64,000 bases of DNA, taken from Flectonema sp. DT1601. Lineage: Eukaryota > Euglenozoa > Diplonemea > Diplonemida > Diplonemidae. This document shows, one piece after another, positions 10,775 through 21,592 of this stretch. The stretch lies in assembly GCA_964019425.1 (NCBI GenBank), contig OZ025782.1, positions 1,718,532 to 1,782,531 on the forward strand, given 5' to 3'. Within the stretch, counting starts at the first letter, position 1. Each line of letters starts with the position of its first letter. The notes under the pieces are model-generated. The model made no database searches, was not told the origin of the DNA, and saw only the letters and a list, made by a program, of their open reading frames with translations. The translations under genes and the position numbers were made by a program.

Positions 10775-12818
10775 CATGTCAGGCAGTTTTTTTTTTCATT
10801 CTTTTTTTCCCCTCTCAAGAGAACAAAAAAAAAAAAAAAAAAAGGGATATAGTATGCAGCAAGAAAACTGCAAGGATTATTTCAGACTTTAAATAGTGGT
10901 TAGCCGAACGTAGGGAAACGTGTTCTTGTTAACGGCAGAAAACTTCTTTCGTCATTGATTGCGGACAGCTCTTTACTGGGGAACATCACTTGTCTTTTTT
11001 TTTACTATCCTATAGCCCGATGCTCTATTGAATGTAGGTTATTGAGGTTGGGCTGTTTTTGCACTTATTTTCATTACTAGCGTCACTGGTTGTGTACCAC
11101 AAAAAGAAAAAAAAAAGAATTTAAAAAAAAAAAAAAAAAAAACTAATCATTCTCAATTGAAGAAAAGTGTCGCACAGCTGCTCTAAGACAGATAACTTAT
11201 GAAATCTTGTTTTAGCTCGAAAAAGCTTCCCATTTATTTTTTTTTTAAAATGATTTGAACGCCTTTCCTCCCTCTATAACACGTAACTGCGCGCGGGGCT
11301 TGATTGGTTTTTGTACCCTGTTGTCTGGCCGATCTTACTTCTCCCCACACCGTTTTGCGAGCAGGAATAGTTTTATGTCGTGTTGTCCAACTACACCCCC
11401 GTAAATTTTTTTTTTTTTTTTTTAAAAAAAAACTTTTTTTTTATAGTGCATATACATCCACTAGCAAATGCTTGTGTCTACGTGAGTGATTGTCCCTCAG
11501 AGTCTTTGCAGCCTTCACGAATCTTTCGGTTGTGCACGAATAAAAAAAAAAAAAAAAAGAAGAAGAAGAAGAAGAAAAGAAATTATGTCTATACTATACA
11601 ATATTCCTCACCAATTTCTATGAAAGAATTCTGATCAGATAAAACACCAAGGAAATATCAGTGCGAGTTGGTTATGTTGAAAAGAGGTTATTGTTTTTTT
11701 TTTTTCCCCTTCTTTTTCATCCTTTATGCGAACAGGTGTATTTCAATTCTATTTTATTTTTTTAATTTAGAAAAGTCTTCTTTGGATCACAAATCCCCTC
11801 GTGTGATTGTTAAAGATGATCTTATGTTTTCGCTGATTGTTTCTGAAGCCGATGTTTCTATTTTTCTTATTTTGCAGAATCCCCCTTTTTTTTTTTTTTT
11901 TTTTTTTTCCCTTTTATATATAATTTTCTTTTGTTGTGTCTGCATAAGTGGTAGTGCTGAACGCTCTTAATTTTCGTTTGATTTTCGCAACGTTCATGCC
12001 GAGGGTACTGGTTGCTTTCAGGTGATGCGAATTCATTCGGTTTTTAATATGTGTTTTGTCCTGCCTTTCCTCTCTCGTTTCTTCATAATCAACACCTCGC
12101 ATATGAATGGTCCTTTTGATGTAGCCTGCCGAGGGATGTAAAGATGTAGTCCTGAAGAGTTACTACTTTAATCTTCTCAATCTATTTTGTTAAGTAGAGC
12201 AGCAGATCAATTTTTTTTTTTCATTTTCTTATTTTATTTTCTTTTTTATAAATTTTTGACTTTGTTTCCCTAATTCCTATGTTTTTGCACAAACATTTTT
12301 GCACTGTAGTCCAAGAAAAACCCGATTTTTTTTTTAAATTTTTTTTTTTTTTATTTCAGAAAAAAAATGAAGGGCTGGGGCTGTCTTTAACGACGACTGC
12401 CTGTGGAGAATGGTCACTCGTTCGGTTTGAAACTTCTTTCTGAGCTTATTTTATTTTTATCGATTTATTATTTGACTGCGGTGCGTGTAAGGCATGGAAA
12501 AAAAAAAAAAAGATATAAAAAAAAGACGCTTCTTTCCATTTTTCATATTTTATTTATTCATTTATTTATTTTAAAAAAATGATGCTTTGTCTTTACTTAG
12601 GAAAAAAAAAAAAAAAAAAAAAAAAAAAACAATAAAATAAAAAAAAACTCTCCGACCACGCATCTATCTCTAAGGTGATTTAAATATTTGATAAAAAATT
12701 AGTACACTTATATGTTTTTTTTTTGACACATGTTTCATAAAATGAGATTCATATTTTTTTATTATTATTGTTGTTGTCAGTGATAATAATTTATATTACG
12801 TATATTTAAATAGATAGA

Positions 12819-13454
12819 ATGAAGCTCTTACTGGGTAGCAGCTCTCCTCGTAGACTGGCTCTGCTCAAAGAAGCTGGCTACAGTGTCGAATGCGTCAAGG
12901 CTCATTGCGCTAAGGAAGACGGCGCCACTGCCGAAGCAAACGCAACGATAAAAGCACATGAAATAGTGAAAACCCTATCCAAAGAGGCTCAAGAAACGAT
13001 TTTAATAACTGCTGACACGATGATGTTAATGCCTGGAACTACTTCAGAACTCGTCAGCAAACCAGAATCAATAGAAGAAGCCCATCAGATGTTCTCAACT
13101 TTAATGATGTCCCCACATAAGGTGTGTTGAAGGATCTTTTTCTTCTTCCCCCCCGAATAAGTTTTATGCAATCTCAACCAGGTGTCTACCGGGGTCTGTA
13201 TGAGAAATCTGTTTACAGGTGAAGAACGACAGTTTACAGTGACGTCAATTATGACACTGAAAAGACTTACTGAAGATGATCGCAATGACCTGTTCATTAA
13301 ATCACCTCCACTCGATAAGGCTGGTGGTTACGATGTAAGCACAACACCAGAAATAATCGATACTTTGGAGGGATCGTATTCTAGTGTTGTAGGGCTTCCT
13401 ATTGATGAAGTTAAAAAAATATTACAAGAATGGAATGTGAATCCAACGTTATAG
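12819..13454 (+). CDS. Maf-like nucleoside triphosphate pyrophosphatase, two exons
   Basis: Maf/HAM1-like enzymes hydrolyse non-canonical or modified nucleoside triphosphates to the monophosphate and pyrophosphate (house-cleaning). Exons 12819-13121 and 13182-13454 join in frame (K then VSTGV) across a 60 bp GT-AG intron and give 191 residues, the usual Maf length. Family signatures are the N-terminal LLLGSSSPRR at residues 3-12, ITADTMM near 66-72 (catalytic Asp region), the KPESIEEAHQM block and the C-terminal DKAGGYDV plus LEGSYSSVVGLP. The start is the first ATG after an acceptor at 12780. It opens a dense run of same-strand genes. The enzyme looks complete. Confidence 0.92.
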
Positions 13455-13554
13455 ATTATTTTCAAGGGACAATTCGATTTATTGAGGGTTGAAAATAACA
13501 TTTTTTTTTTAAAACAGAATTTTAATCAGAAAAAAAAAAAAAAAAAAAAAAACC

Positions 13555-14907
13555 ATGAGACGACTGATATTCATGAGAAAGGTGAAGGGAGCACAACTCA
13601 CACCTTCGATGTGTGGGATCTTATTAGATAGAAGTAAAAACCACGTATCTCTTACTAACAGTAGCAGAATTGACGTTACTGCAACTGAACTAAAAGGAAC
13701 TACGCCAGACTCCGCAATCGCGGTCGGATCACTCATGGGAATGAGACGCCCCCACGAAACAGAACAACTACCAACAGAATACAATCAAATAGCTATGTAT
13801 AAAGCAAGGGGGATAAGCACAAAGGAAGCAGTCGATAAACTTGCTCAGATTCTTAGAAAATCACCAAAAGAAATATCAGTGGACAGTGACTACCCTCTTG
13901 ACGTTAACGGAACACAAATACTTCACTTAGAAAATAGTGTGAAATATGGAAGCATCGTTAAAGCTAACCTCGCATACCAAACTATGATTCAACTGAAATG
14001 GAATTCAACTATCGGTAAGTTTATGATGTGGTATACCGATAATGAAAAACAGGGGAAGTCAGTCATACCTAGAAGACTAGACGGAACTGTCTCTCCCAAA
14101 ACTGCAAAATATCTCCGATTTCATCCATATGGAAGTAGTAAAGGTTCGGTTCCCTATCAAGGACAGTTATTAAAAATTACAGTTCCGGGAATTGTTATTC
14201 CAACTGAAAAAACACGTGAGAATATCAGATACAAAATAACTCAAAAAATTGAGTTTATGCGTCTAAATGGATGTGGAAATTTCTTTGATTCGAGTCAATG
14301 TGTGGAAGGTACTCACTATGCGAATATCGCTTGGAATATTTTAGCTTCGCTGAGACTTCGTCTTTCTTCTGATAAAGTTCTTAAAGGCGATATCGTCATC
14401 CGTGCTCCAGAGGATGATAGGAACTCAGTTAGTGCTAGTTTAGCTAAACGAATAGAAAGTGTTGAAGAAGCAAAGAGGTACAGAATATCAGACGTTGTCT
14501 TACCAATTCCAATTCACGGAAAACCATTGCAATCTACTGAAGAAATTATTGTTACAGGTAAGACTAAAGCTACAAAACAACTACTGCTTCCGACTCACTT
14601 ATCAAATCCTCCTGGAGATCCGTATATCAATATTACAAAAATAGTTTCTGACAATTTTAATTATGAAGGTCACTGTATGGCGTATAGACGACTTGTGGTG
14701 GTACCTCGTAATGTTAATTTTAACTTTATGACATCGTATATGTCAAATGTTGATGATTTTTCCCCTCCTGGAACTGAACGGGTTTACGACAGTCCGTTGC
14801 TGGAAAATTTAAGATTCGTGTGTCGTTTACCACCTGGTGCGTCTCACGTTTCTATGTTAAGTTATATCGTGGGCGATGATCTTGACGACCAGTTTAAGAT
14901 TTTTTAA
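13555..14907 (+). CDS. Divergent TruD/Pus7-family pseudouridine synthase
   Basis: Pus7/TruD enzymes convert uridine to pseudouridine in tRNA and other RNAs. The 450-residue product has the family order: an AVDKLAQILRKSPKEI helix at about 92-107, a segment at about 112-122 (PLDVNGTQIL) in the place of the catalytic G-x-KDRRAxTxQ motif, RLNGCGNFFDSSQCVEGTHYANIAW at about 237-261 in place of NYYGxQRFG, and VEEAKRYRISDVVLPIPIHG at about 304-323, close to the Pus7 block ending in DVVLPLPG. Asp116 is the best candidate for the catalytic Asp but the usual preceding Lys is Leu, and the NYYG and QRFG motifs are not canonical. The family call therefore rests mostly on the DVVLPIP region and overall order. 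It may be a kinetically altered or non-catalytic paralogue. The start ATG directly follows an A22 tract. No intron seen. Confidence 0.65.
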   Translation: MRRLIFMRKVKGAQLTPSMCGILLDRSKNHVSLTNSSRIDVTATELKGTTPDSAIAVGSLMGMRRPHETEQLPTEYNQIAMYKARGISTKEAVDKLAQILRKSPKEISVDSDYPLDVNGTQILHLENSVKYGSIVKANLAYQTMIQLKWNSTIGKFMMWYTDNEKQGKSVIPRRLDGTVSPKTAKYLRFHPYGSSKGSVPYQGQLLKITVPGIVIPTEKTRENIRYKITQKIEFMRLNGCGNFFDSSQCVEGTHYANIAWNILASLRLRLSSDKVLKGDIVIRAPEDDRNSVSASLAKRIESVEEAKRYRISDVVLPIPIHGKPLQSTEEIIVTGKTKATKQLLLPTHLSNPPGDPYINITKIVSDNFNYEGHCMAYRRLVVVPRNVNFNFMTSYMSNVDDFSPPGTERVYDSPLLENLRFVCRLPPGASHVSMLSYIVGDDLDDQFKIF

Positions 14908-15257
14908 ATATAAACTTCTGGTAATCATCAGGTGGAATTTCCCTGTTTTTTTTTTTTTTTTTTTTTTTTTTTTTGTCTCGATTGTTGACAAAAAAAAAAA
15001 AAAAAAAAAATACATCAAAATATAATAGGAAACTCTTTCAACAGGCACAACAGTACTACATGTCTGTCGACTTATCTATCAACGAATCGGGTATTTCATC
15101 ATCTAATGGATAATTGTTTGTATTACCTGGTTCTTTCAGTTTCTTGGGGCGAATATTTTTTTTCTCCCCCAGTCAAGTAAAAAAAAAATTGTTAAAACTG
15201 TACTTACGATTATCAAACTATCACACCAACCCTTCGCAGGAAACAAATCACTTGATT
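14908..15257. other. Intergenic with long T and A runs
   Basis: No gene. T27 and A20 runs at about 14945-15010, then an acceptor CTTCGCAG ending at 15239 for the next gene. Confidence 0.5.
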
Positions 15258-16421
15258 ATGCAAATTAATATATCCTGCCCTGATTTAGGTTTTCCTGATG
15301 TTCTGTTTGTGAGTTCTGTTGAATCAACTGTGAGTGATGCACTACAAGTAGCAGTAACCGAGTGGGATCTTGATGGAGAAGGCGTTGATATTTATTTCGC
15401 TGGAGAAGTACTTAACCTCACATCACTACTTACATCCTACGGGATAGAATCTGATGTGGAATTGATAGTTTTGATTAAAACTTTTCGATTATTTAGTAAG
15501 CCTTGGTTCGTTGATGAAAAGATGAAAAGATCCATGTTAGAATGGTACAAAAGATTTCAACCAGATGAATATTTAAACATTGAAGTCTCTTCTTTTATTG
15601 ATAACGGAGTCTTTGTTTTCAGGAGGAGTTTGCTTCCTGCGGATGTTGTGAAGTTCTCATTTCATAATTCAGATATTGACGCCATGACTGTTGCTGATGA
15701 TTTCATTTGTCGATCAAAATCTGTGTTGGAGATTGATTTATCGAATTTTTGTAGTTTTCAGACCATCCAGTGCGGGTTTATCTCTGACTGTCCCACTCTC
15801 ACAACACTCAACCTATCTGGTCTTAGTAGCGTAACTGACATCGGTGGTGATTTTTTATTTTCTTGTAAATCACTAAAAACACTCGATTTTTCGGGTCTTA
15901 GCAACGTCACATCTATCGGACATTATTTTCTTTATAATTGTACGTCTCTGACGGAGCTTGACCTGTCAAATTTAAGTAGCCTAACTGCTGTTGGAAGTAG
16001 ATTTCTGTGTGGATGTTCGTTTTTAAATGAAATAAATCTGCCAAACTTCTCAAAACTTAAAGCCATTGAAGATGGATTCTTGCATTGTTGCTCATCACTA
16101 AAAGAAATAGATCTTTCAAGCCTGAGTAGCATTACTGATATAAGAGGGTGCTTTTTAATGGGATGTTCGTCGTTGAAAGTAATCGACTTGTCAAAGCTTT
16201 CTGATGTTGAGATCATTGGAATTAACTTCCTTTGTAACTGTTCTTCACTTACTCTGATTGATATATCAGGGTTTTCCTTTGTCACGGAAATTGATTGTTC
16301 TTTTCTTGAAAATTGTTGTATGTTGCTATCTGTCATACTTCCTGAAGAGAATAAGAATTCTATCGTTGATCTAATAAAGAAGGTGGCAAGTCGTGATCTT
16401 GTTTATGGAATCGGGTTGTGA
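15258..16421 (+). CDS. Leucine-rich repeat protein with ubiquitin-like N-terminus
   Basis: The 387-residue protein starts with about 75 residues resembling a ubiquitin-like fold (MQINISCPDLGFPDVLFVSS, TVSDALQVAV, DIYFAGEVLNLTSLLTSYGI, VELIVLIKTF), where GIESDVELIVLIK mirrors the ubiquitin tail of strand 5. Residues about 160-365 are tandem repeats of about 23 residues with pattern C.SL..IDLS.LSSVT.IG..FL..C, similar to BspA-type or LRR_5 repeats; about nine copies are visible. The Cys before each repeat is strongly conserved. LRR plus Ubl suggests a binding adaptor, possibly ubiquitin-pathway related, but no catalytic motif is present. I chose the ATG at 15258, 19 bases after the acceptor at 15239; the open frame extends upstream to 15114 but crosses that acceptor and homopolymers. 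A final LPEEN block ends the solenoid. Confidence 0.8.
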   Translation: MQINISCPDLGFPDVLFVSSVESTVSDALQVAVTEWDLDGEGVDIYFAGEVLNLTSLLTSYGIESDVELIVLIKTFRLFSKPWFVDEKMKRSMLEWYKRFQPDEYLNIEVSSFIDNGVFVFRRSLLPADVVKFSFHNSDIDAMTVADDFICRSKSVLEIDLSNFCSFQTIQCGFISDCPTLTTLNLSGLSSVTDIGGDFLFSCKSLKTLDFSGLSNVTSIGHYFLYNCTSLTELDLSNLSSLTAVGSRFLCGCSFLNEINLPNFSKLKAIEDGFLHCCSSLKEIDLSSLSSITDIRGCFLMGCSSLKVIDLSKLSDVEIIGINFLCNCSSLTLIDISGFSFVTEIDCSFLENCCMLLSVILPEENKNSIVDLIKKVASRDLVYGIGL

Positions 16422-16506
16422 ATTAAAATAAGTGCGCGTGTGTACGCAATTTTCATAATATTTTTCATTATTATCAGGGGTTATCGAAAAAAACAACAAT
16501 AACAAT

Positions 16507-18423
16507 ATGGATGACAAAATGGCTGCTGGCCTACAAAATATGACCACAGTCGACATGACTAAGAAAGATGGCGAGAAGCTTAACATGACTTCAGATGAGA
16601 TGAATCGATTTAAAGACTGCATGAAGGACCCAAAGTTTATGGATCTCTGGAACGACTACGCAGCAGAGATATCCGATCCTGCAAATTTAAAAGAACAAGA
16701 AGAGTATTTAAAACAAGTTGAACGAGAGGCAAAAGATCAGGGAGACCATTCCTTCACATTTATATTTCCAAAAGCTAACTTCTGCGTAAAGTTAAAAAGT
16801 AAAGAACGCGTTTATATTAATATTTGTGACGATGAAAAGGTTGATGAACCAGCAGAAGAAACAACAGGAAACGTTCAAGCTAGTAGTTGGAATGTCCCTA
16901 TCTCTCTTGGAAAACCTCGACACGAAATGCACAACGAGAAGCCTTCTGTTGTAGTCGATGCTTGTTATCATCCAAAGTCAACATACTTAGCAAAAATGTC
17001 AGATAAATTCATGGTCTTCTTGGTTGAGATAGCTGTTGAAAATATAAACCATTCCTACATAAACAAAGAACCTGAATTCTTAATAAAGGAACAGCTTCCG
17101 ATGCAGTTTTCACGAGTTTCAGTCTCAGCTGTTGGTAACCCGGCAGCACAAACCATCAGGATAAAAGCAGTTAAGGGAAGGGAAGGAGAAATCGTTGTTG
17201 AACAAAAGAAAACTCCTGAAGTTTCCAAACCAAACGAGTCTTTCAGCAACGATGATGAATTTCAAGACCGTCTAAAAGCATCAATGGGCAATGCTTCCGC
17301 CAAAGAGCGCATTCGTGCTAAGAAGGAAGCCGAAAACACAGCAAGGCAAGCTGCTGAAGATGCTCGACTCACTGCTATCCGTGAACGTCGTGAACAAGAA
17401 GCTAAGAATGCAGAAGTTTTTAAGAAGAATCTTGCTGCTGCGTACGGTGGAGATTCCAAGAAAAAAACAGCTGACAATAAGAAAAAGTACACAATTCTTC
17501 ATCAGGGTGAAGTTGGGTATCAAGACTGCTGGAACACAACAGAAAAACCTGAAAGAGCACTTCCCAAGTCGCTGAGAGTACAAGTATGTAATTTATTCAA
17601 GACAGTATTCTTAAAGAAACATCATACAAAAAAACGAAATACAGATACCACTCCCGACTGTATCTAAAGTATCAGAACTTACTATGCAGGTTGAGTCAAA
17701 ATTAATCCTCCTTTCGTCTGAGAAGCTCGGTATGCTTTTATTTGGTTACGTAGGCCTATCTTGAGCGTAGTTGAGATTTAACAAATTAATATAACAGAAA
17801 TTAATGAAAATATTCCCCTGCCATACGAAATCGATCCGGATAGATCTGCTGCAAAGTTTGAGAAATCAAAGAAGGTTCTCACCGTTACGCTCCCTGTCGT
17901 TCAAAAGAAGTCTGACTTCGAAATAAATTTCAAAAAAGAAAAACGAGAAGAGATGACAAAGTTTAGTGAAGAAGCCAAACAACAGGCGGATGAAGAACGC
18001 AGAGAGAAAGAGGAAGAACAAAAACAGATTAGAGATATAAAAGAAGCAGAGGAAAAAGAAAAACGAGAAAAGGAAGAAGCGGAGAATGCAAGACAGAGGG
18101 AAATGGAAGCTGCATTGGAAGCTGCTGCAAAGGCAGAGCGAGAGCGAAGAGAACTTGAAAAGAGAATTCGCGAGCAGGAGATGGAAAAGAAGCGAAGAGC
18201 TGACTTAGAAGCAAGACTCGGTGAGCTAGACTCTGCACGCCTCGATATGCATGCGCGAGAGGAGCTACTTCGACAGGAAGCCGTCGAAGAACACGATTCG
18301 ATTATGAATAAAATTAGAAAAGAAATTGAAATCACAAAAGACACGATCTCACTCGCCGCAACTGCAAAGCGCAAACGGGACGAACTCCCATTCCAGAGTT
18401 CACTCATTCACGAACTCGACTAA
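16507..18423 (+). CDS. DNAAF2: Dynein axonemal assembly factor 2-like (Kintoun/PF13, PIH1 domain), three exons
   Basis: DNAAF2 works in the cytoplasm with Hsp90/Hsp70 to pre-assemble axonemal dynein arms. Exons 16507-17583, 17690-17729 and 17798-18423 give about 580 residues. The PIH1 N domain covers about 25-205: MTSDEMNRFKDCMKDPKF, LWNDYAAEISDPANL, FPKANFCVKLK, YINICDDEKV, WNVPISLGKPRHE and VVVDACYHPKST, close to the Kintoun pattern (DYAEEI.NP, FVHP, FINVC, WSLPYSL, VVFHPD). Exons 2 and 3 restore a C-terminal CS-like domain: LRVQ joins VESKLILLSSEKL and then EINENIPLPYEID with KVLTVTLPV. The last 190 residues are a highly charged coiled coil rich in Glu, Lys and Arg. Acceptor TTATCAG ends at 16477, 30 bases before the ATG. 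Introns are 106 and 68 bp. This is the clearest sign that the cell has motile cilia or flagella. A PIH1D1/PIH1D3 paralogue is less likely given length. Confidence 0.85.
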
Positions 18424-18761
18424 ACAAATTAATTAATTCTTTCTTTAAAATAATAATAAAAAAAATCTTGTGAAAACAAGAACTACATAAGTCCGTTTCT
18501 GTTTTTATTCCCTCTCAAAAAAAAGCAGCGATGCGACAAGCTTCTCTTTAGGCCTGAAAAAGGGGAGTTATTCCCTCGGTGATAGCCGTTGCATTTTTAT
18601 GTTTCATCTGTTATGTTATCTTCCTCTCTCCTCCGCCTTAACATTTTTTTTTATTAAAAAAAAATAAAATAGCTTGAGTCGTCGCGACTGATCAGTTCTT
18701 TTGATGAGCTCAGCGATGGCATTTTCATCTTGTTGCCACTTTTCAACTGTGTTGTGAGCCA

Positions 18762-18794
<33 letters not shown>

Positions 18795-18974
18795 TTTGAC
18801 AAACTTTAAAATCAATTCGTTCCCTTGGATTCCGCAGTTTAGTTTAAACATTTTTCTTTTTTAATATTCAGAAATTGTGATAATATGATGAACTTTCTTC
18901 TTTTTTTTTATTCGTGCCTCCTCTCTCAGACTACTTTTATTGATATCATCAACTAACTCAGTACACATCCAAAC
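18424..18974. other. Intergenic with an A30 run
   Basis: No gene. A long A run at about 18762-18792 and an acceptor CTCTCTCAG ending at 18929 for the next gene. Confidence 0.5.
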
Positions 18975-20447
18975 ATGGCTCGGAGATCCCGACGTTTGGA
19001 AGAGCAGATTGGACATTCTGCTGCACAGTCTGGGTTTATGACAGATACGAATACATATGAAGACATCGGAAGTAGCATCAGTCATGAGAACATTCTCGGA
19101 AAAGTCAGATTTGACAGGGAAGAATCTAAAAAGATGGAATCTAGCGTGACCAGCAACAGTACCGTAACAGAGATGTATAGTTCTTACAACGCATCGACTG
19201 CTGAAGATATTTTAGCAAGAATGGATCCTTTAGAAGCGATGGATGATGATACTGTTTGTACTGACTTAACAATTAGTATTGATTGCCTTACAGTTGAGAG
19301 TACTTCTCCTCAAACTGGTTGGTATTGTGTTGAAGGAAACATTATTACCACATCGAAACTTCAATCACTTCGAAGAAGAAAAGGAATGTCAGCGAACAAG
19401 TCACCAGTAGCTTCATTCAGAACTGGTATGTCGCAGTTCATTGGACAACGATGTGAGTGGAAGAGTCCTAGCGGTAGGCGCAACCAACGGTTTCGCATAT
19501 CAAAAGTCCGATTGCCTGGTGGAAAGTACCACGAGTCTCAATTAAACAGACGTTACTTGGAATTAATTATTCTGAGAGGGGAATCTCAGAATTCTTCTCC
19601 AGCTGAATGTGTTCCAATTATGAAAGACAAGGCTTTGGCTGATTTGATTTACAAACCTACTCCTGGAAATATAAAGAAAAGACGTCGAGCTCAGATGACC
19701 CTTTCAAGAGATGACGTTCCTTATCAATACGCAATTCAGGTTTATGTAACAATGCTGTTATCTGAAGATAGTAATGTTCACCATGTTCATCATACCTCAC
19801 CTTTAGTTAATCGTAGTCTGTCTCCAAATTCAACAGGAATAATGCCAGAACACACTTATTCAGAATCGTATTACGATCATGCAGTACCACACGAATCAAT
19901 ATCAAAGCAAGAGACGTCATTATCTATTAGTTGGCTTATTGTTGGAAGGAATCTTCTTATTGGTGTAACGGGTGGGATATTAGTTGGATCTATTGTTGGT
20001 GGAATTTGTGGAGGTCTAATGGCTAAGAGTACAGTAATTCATGCGACTCACGTTAAAGCAACCACTGCGAGTGTTGTAAAAACAGCTACTGCTAAAACTA
20101 CAGCAACTACATCAGCGGTGAGTAGTTCAAAAGGAACTGCTACGGCAAGTGCTGCTTCAACTGCTCCTTCAACAGCACCAGCAGCGTCAACAACTGCGAC
20201 TCATGGGACTACCGCACCATCAACAGCTCATGCAGGTTACAATGCACCACTTCATGAGTCTGAATCTCCGACATATGTTGGTGCTTGTCTGGGAGCTCTA
20301 ACAGGGTTATTCTCTTCACTTGTATGCTCTGTCACATCTACACCTTCCTACTGTGATCCATACGTTGAACCCCAACCAACAGTAACTCACATTTATGAAC
20401 AACAAGATGAAAGTAACATCGACTATCCTTCCAATGGAAGATACTAA
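18975..20447 (+). CDS. Unknown protein with C2-like N-terminal half, glycine-rich membrane segment and Ala/Thr-rich tract
   Basis: I do not recognise this 490-residue protein. Residues 1-90 are charged and probably disordered. Residues about 90-265 look like a folded beta-rich domain (TDLTISIDCLTVES, GWYCVEGNIITTS, RKGMSANKSPVASF, YLELIILRGES, YAIQVYVTMLLSED); this strand pattern might be a C2-like membrane-binding domain, but that is a guess. Residues about 322-352 form a hydrophobic Gly-rich helix (LIVGRNLLIGVTGGILVGS then IVGGICGGLM), a plausible membrane segment with GxxxG packing. An Ala/Thr/Ser tract follows (about 356-425) and then a second hydrophobic stretch YVGACLGALTGLFSSLVCSV, followed by an acidic tail. 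Two membrane passes would put the Ala/Thr-rich loop, a possible O-glycosylation region, on one side. No intron seen; acceptor at 18929. Confidence 0.75.
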   Translation: MARRSRRLEEQIGHSAAQSGFMTDTNTYEDIGSSISHENILGKVRFDREESKKMESSVTSNSTVTEMYSSYNASTAEDILARMDPLEAMDDDTVCTDLTISIDCLTVESTSPQTGWYCVEGNIITTSKLQSLRRRKGMSANKSPVASFRTGMSQFIGQRCEWKSPSGRRNQRFRISKVRLPGGKYHESQLNRRYLELIILRGESQNSSPAECVPIMKDKALADLIYKPTPGNIKKRRRAQMTLSRDDVPYQYAIQVYVTMLLSEDSNVHHVHHTSPLVNRSLSPNSTGIMPEHTYSESYYDHAVPHESISKQETSLSISWLIVGRNLLIGVTGGILVGSIVGGICGGLMAKSTVIHATHVKATTASVVKTATAKTTATTSAVSSSKGTATASAASTAPSTAPAASTTATHGTTAPSTAHAGYNAPLHESESPTYVGACLGALTGLFSSLVCSVTSTPSYCDPYVEPQPTVTHIYEQQDESNIDYPSNGRY

Positions 20448-20833
20448 GTAGTCATTCTGTACACCAAGTCTGAGATTCTTAAATACACAGTTGAATAAAT
20501 CCATGTTACACAACACAATGGTCTGTCTTTATTTATCCGAGCTACTTTTTAGTGTTCAGAAATATGTCGTAGTCGACATGTTTATTACACACACACACCC
20601 GTGTTTCTACAGAATTTTTCAAAAAAAAAAAAAAAAAAAATTCTTTTGTTTTGTTTGTTTGTTATTGACTGTTTTTATGTTTCTTTCTTTTTTTTTCTAC
20701 ATGCAAGCTACACGTATGCTACTGTTGTCATTATGATACGAGAACACAAACACAAGTATTGAGTTAAAAAGAAAATAACAAAAAAATACTTTTGATAAAA
20801 AAATTATTTATTAATAAAGCAGTTATTCACTTT
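20448..20833. other. Intergenic
   Basis: No gene. Contains an A18 run near 20625 and an acceptor-like AAAGCAG ending at 20822, twelve bases before the next ATG. Confidence 0.5.
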
Positions 20834-21592
20834 ATGGAAAGTCAATTATTTTTACTATCGTGTGACTGCGGTGATATCGAACAAGCGCAAAAACATTTAA
20901 GCGAAACTGCCGTAGCTAAAAGATGGAAATCCACTGACAGCAGAAAGTATGGAAAGTTCTTTAACATTGGTGTGACCCCGTTAATGATGGCTTCGAGGTC
21001 AGGTCACTCCGAAATAGTTCAAATGCTGTTGAAGGCTGGTGCAGAAGTCAATGATACGGATGATGAAGATTGGAATAGTCTTCATTATGCATGTTTTTCA
21101 GGACACGCTGGGATAGCAAAAATACTACTACAGTCTAATTGTGATGATTCTCTGATTACTAAGTATGAGAGGGCAACACCATTGCAATTTGCTGTTCACA
21201 GGAAGTTTGGTGATACTGTTGCCGTGTTTGGAGGAGAACAACCTCCTGAATACAACGATTTTACAAGGAAATCAGTTATTCAAAAAGGAATGATGAAATT
21301 AGCAAAGGAACGACCTTCAAGTGATTCATCGTACACACTACTTCACAGGTATAAAATGTCTTTGGAGTCGTACGTTGTGTGGAAACAGTACCTCGAATCG
21401 GAGGCTCGTTCTTCAGTTTCTTTACCGGCAGTTGATCTTGCTGTTGGAAAACCTGTTTGGGTGTTTATGTATCCCCAATTACCACGACCATCTTCATCAC
21501 AAGTACAAGGAACTATTATTAGGCATTCTTCAGTATCTGGTTTACAAAATTTCACAATATCTTTAAGAGAGAGTCATGAAGACAGCAGCTAA
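20834..21592 (+). CDS. Ankyrin-repeat protein
   Basis: The 252-residue product has three or four ankyrin repeats in its first half: FNIGVTPLMMASRSGHSEIVQMLLKAGAEVNDTDDEDW, NSLHYACFSGHAGIAKILLQSNCDDSLITKYERA and TPLQFAVHRKFGDTVAVFGG. The second half (about 130-252) is not ankyrin and has no domain I can name; it has a Pro/Ser stretch (YPQLPRPSSSQVQG) and beta-like ends. Ankyrin repeats bind protein partners. I chose the ATG at 20834 because an AG acceptor lies at 20822; the upstream ATG at 20792 precedes that site. It sits 240 bases upstream of the cyclase gene. No enzyme motif is seen. Confidence 0.85.
   Translation: MESQLFLLSCDCGDIEQAQKHLSETAVAKRWKSTDSRKYGKFFNIGVTPLMMASRSGHSEIVQMLLKAGAEVNDTDDEDWNSLHYACFSGHAGIAKILLQSNCDDSLITKYERATPLQFAVHRKFGDTVAVFGGEQPPEYNDFTRKSVIQKGMMKLAKERPSSDSSYTLLHRYKMSLESYVVWKQYLESEARSSVSLPAVDLAVGKPVWVFMYPQLPRPSSSQVQGTIIRHSSVSGLQNFTISLRESHEDSS

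Larger units (their letters stand above)
10077..12818. other. Gene-poor stretch downstream of the 9420 gene
   Basis: Apart from the four hairpin repeats, no gene is supported. Long A or T runs occur near 10200, 10507, 10826, 11110, 11407, 11550, 11890, 12341 and 12601. The last bases hold a T-rich acceptor ending at TCAG 12780 for the Maf gene. Confidence 0.55.

Noticed and set aside
15114-15257. Longer start for the LRR protein at 15114
   Set aside because: It runs through homopolymers and the AG acceptor at 15239; the ubiquitin-like fold begins at 15258.
17262-18407. Minus-strand open frames antisense to the DNAAF2 coiled coil
   Set aside because: They are shadow frames produced by the Glu/Lys/Ala-rich codon pattern on the + strand.
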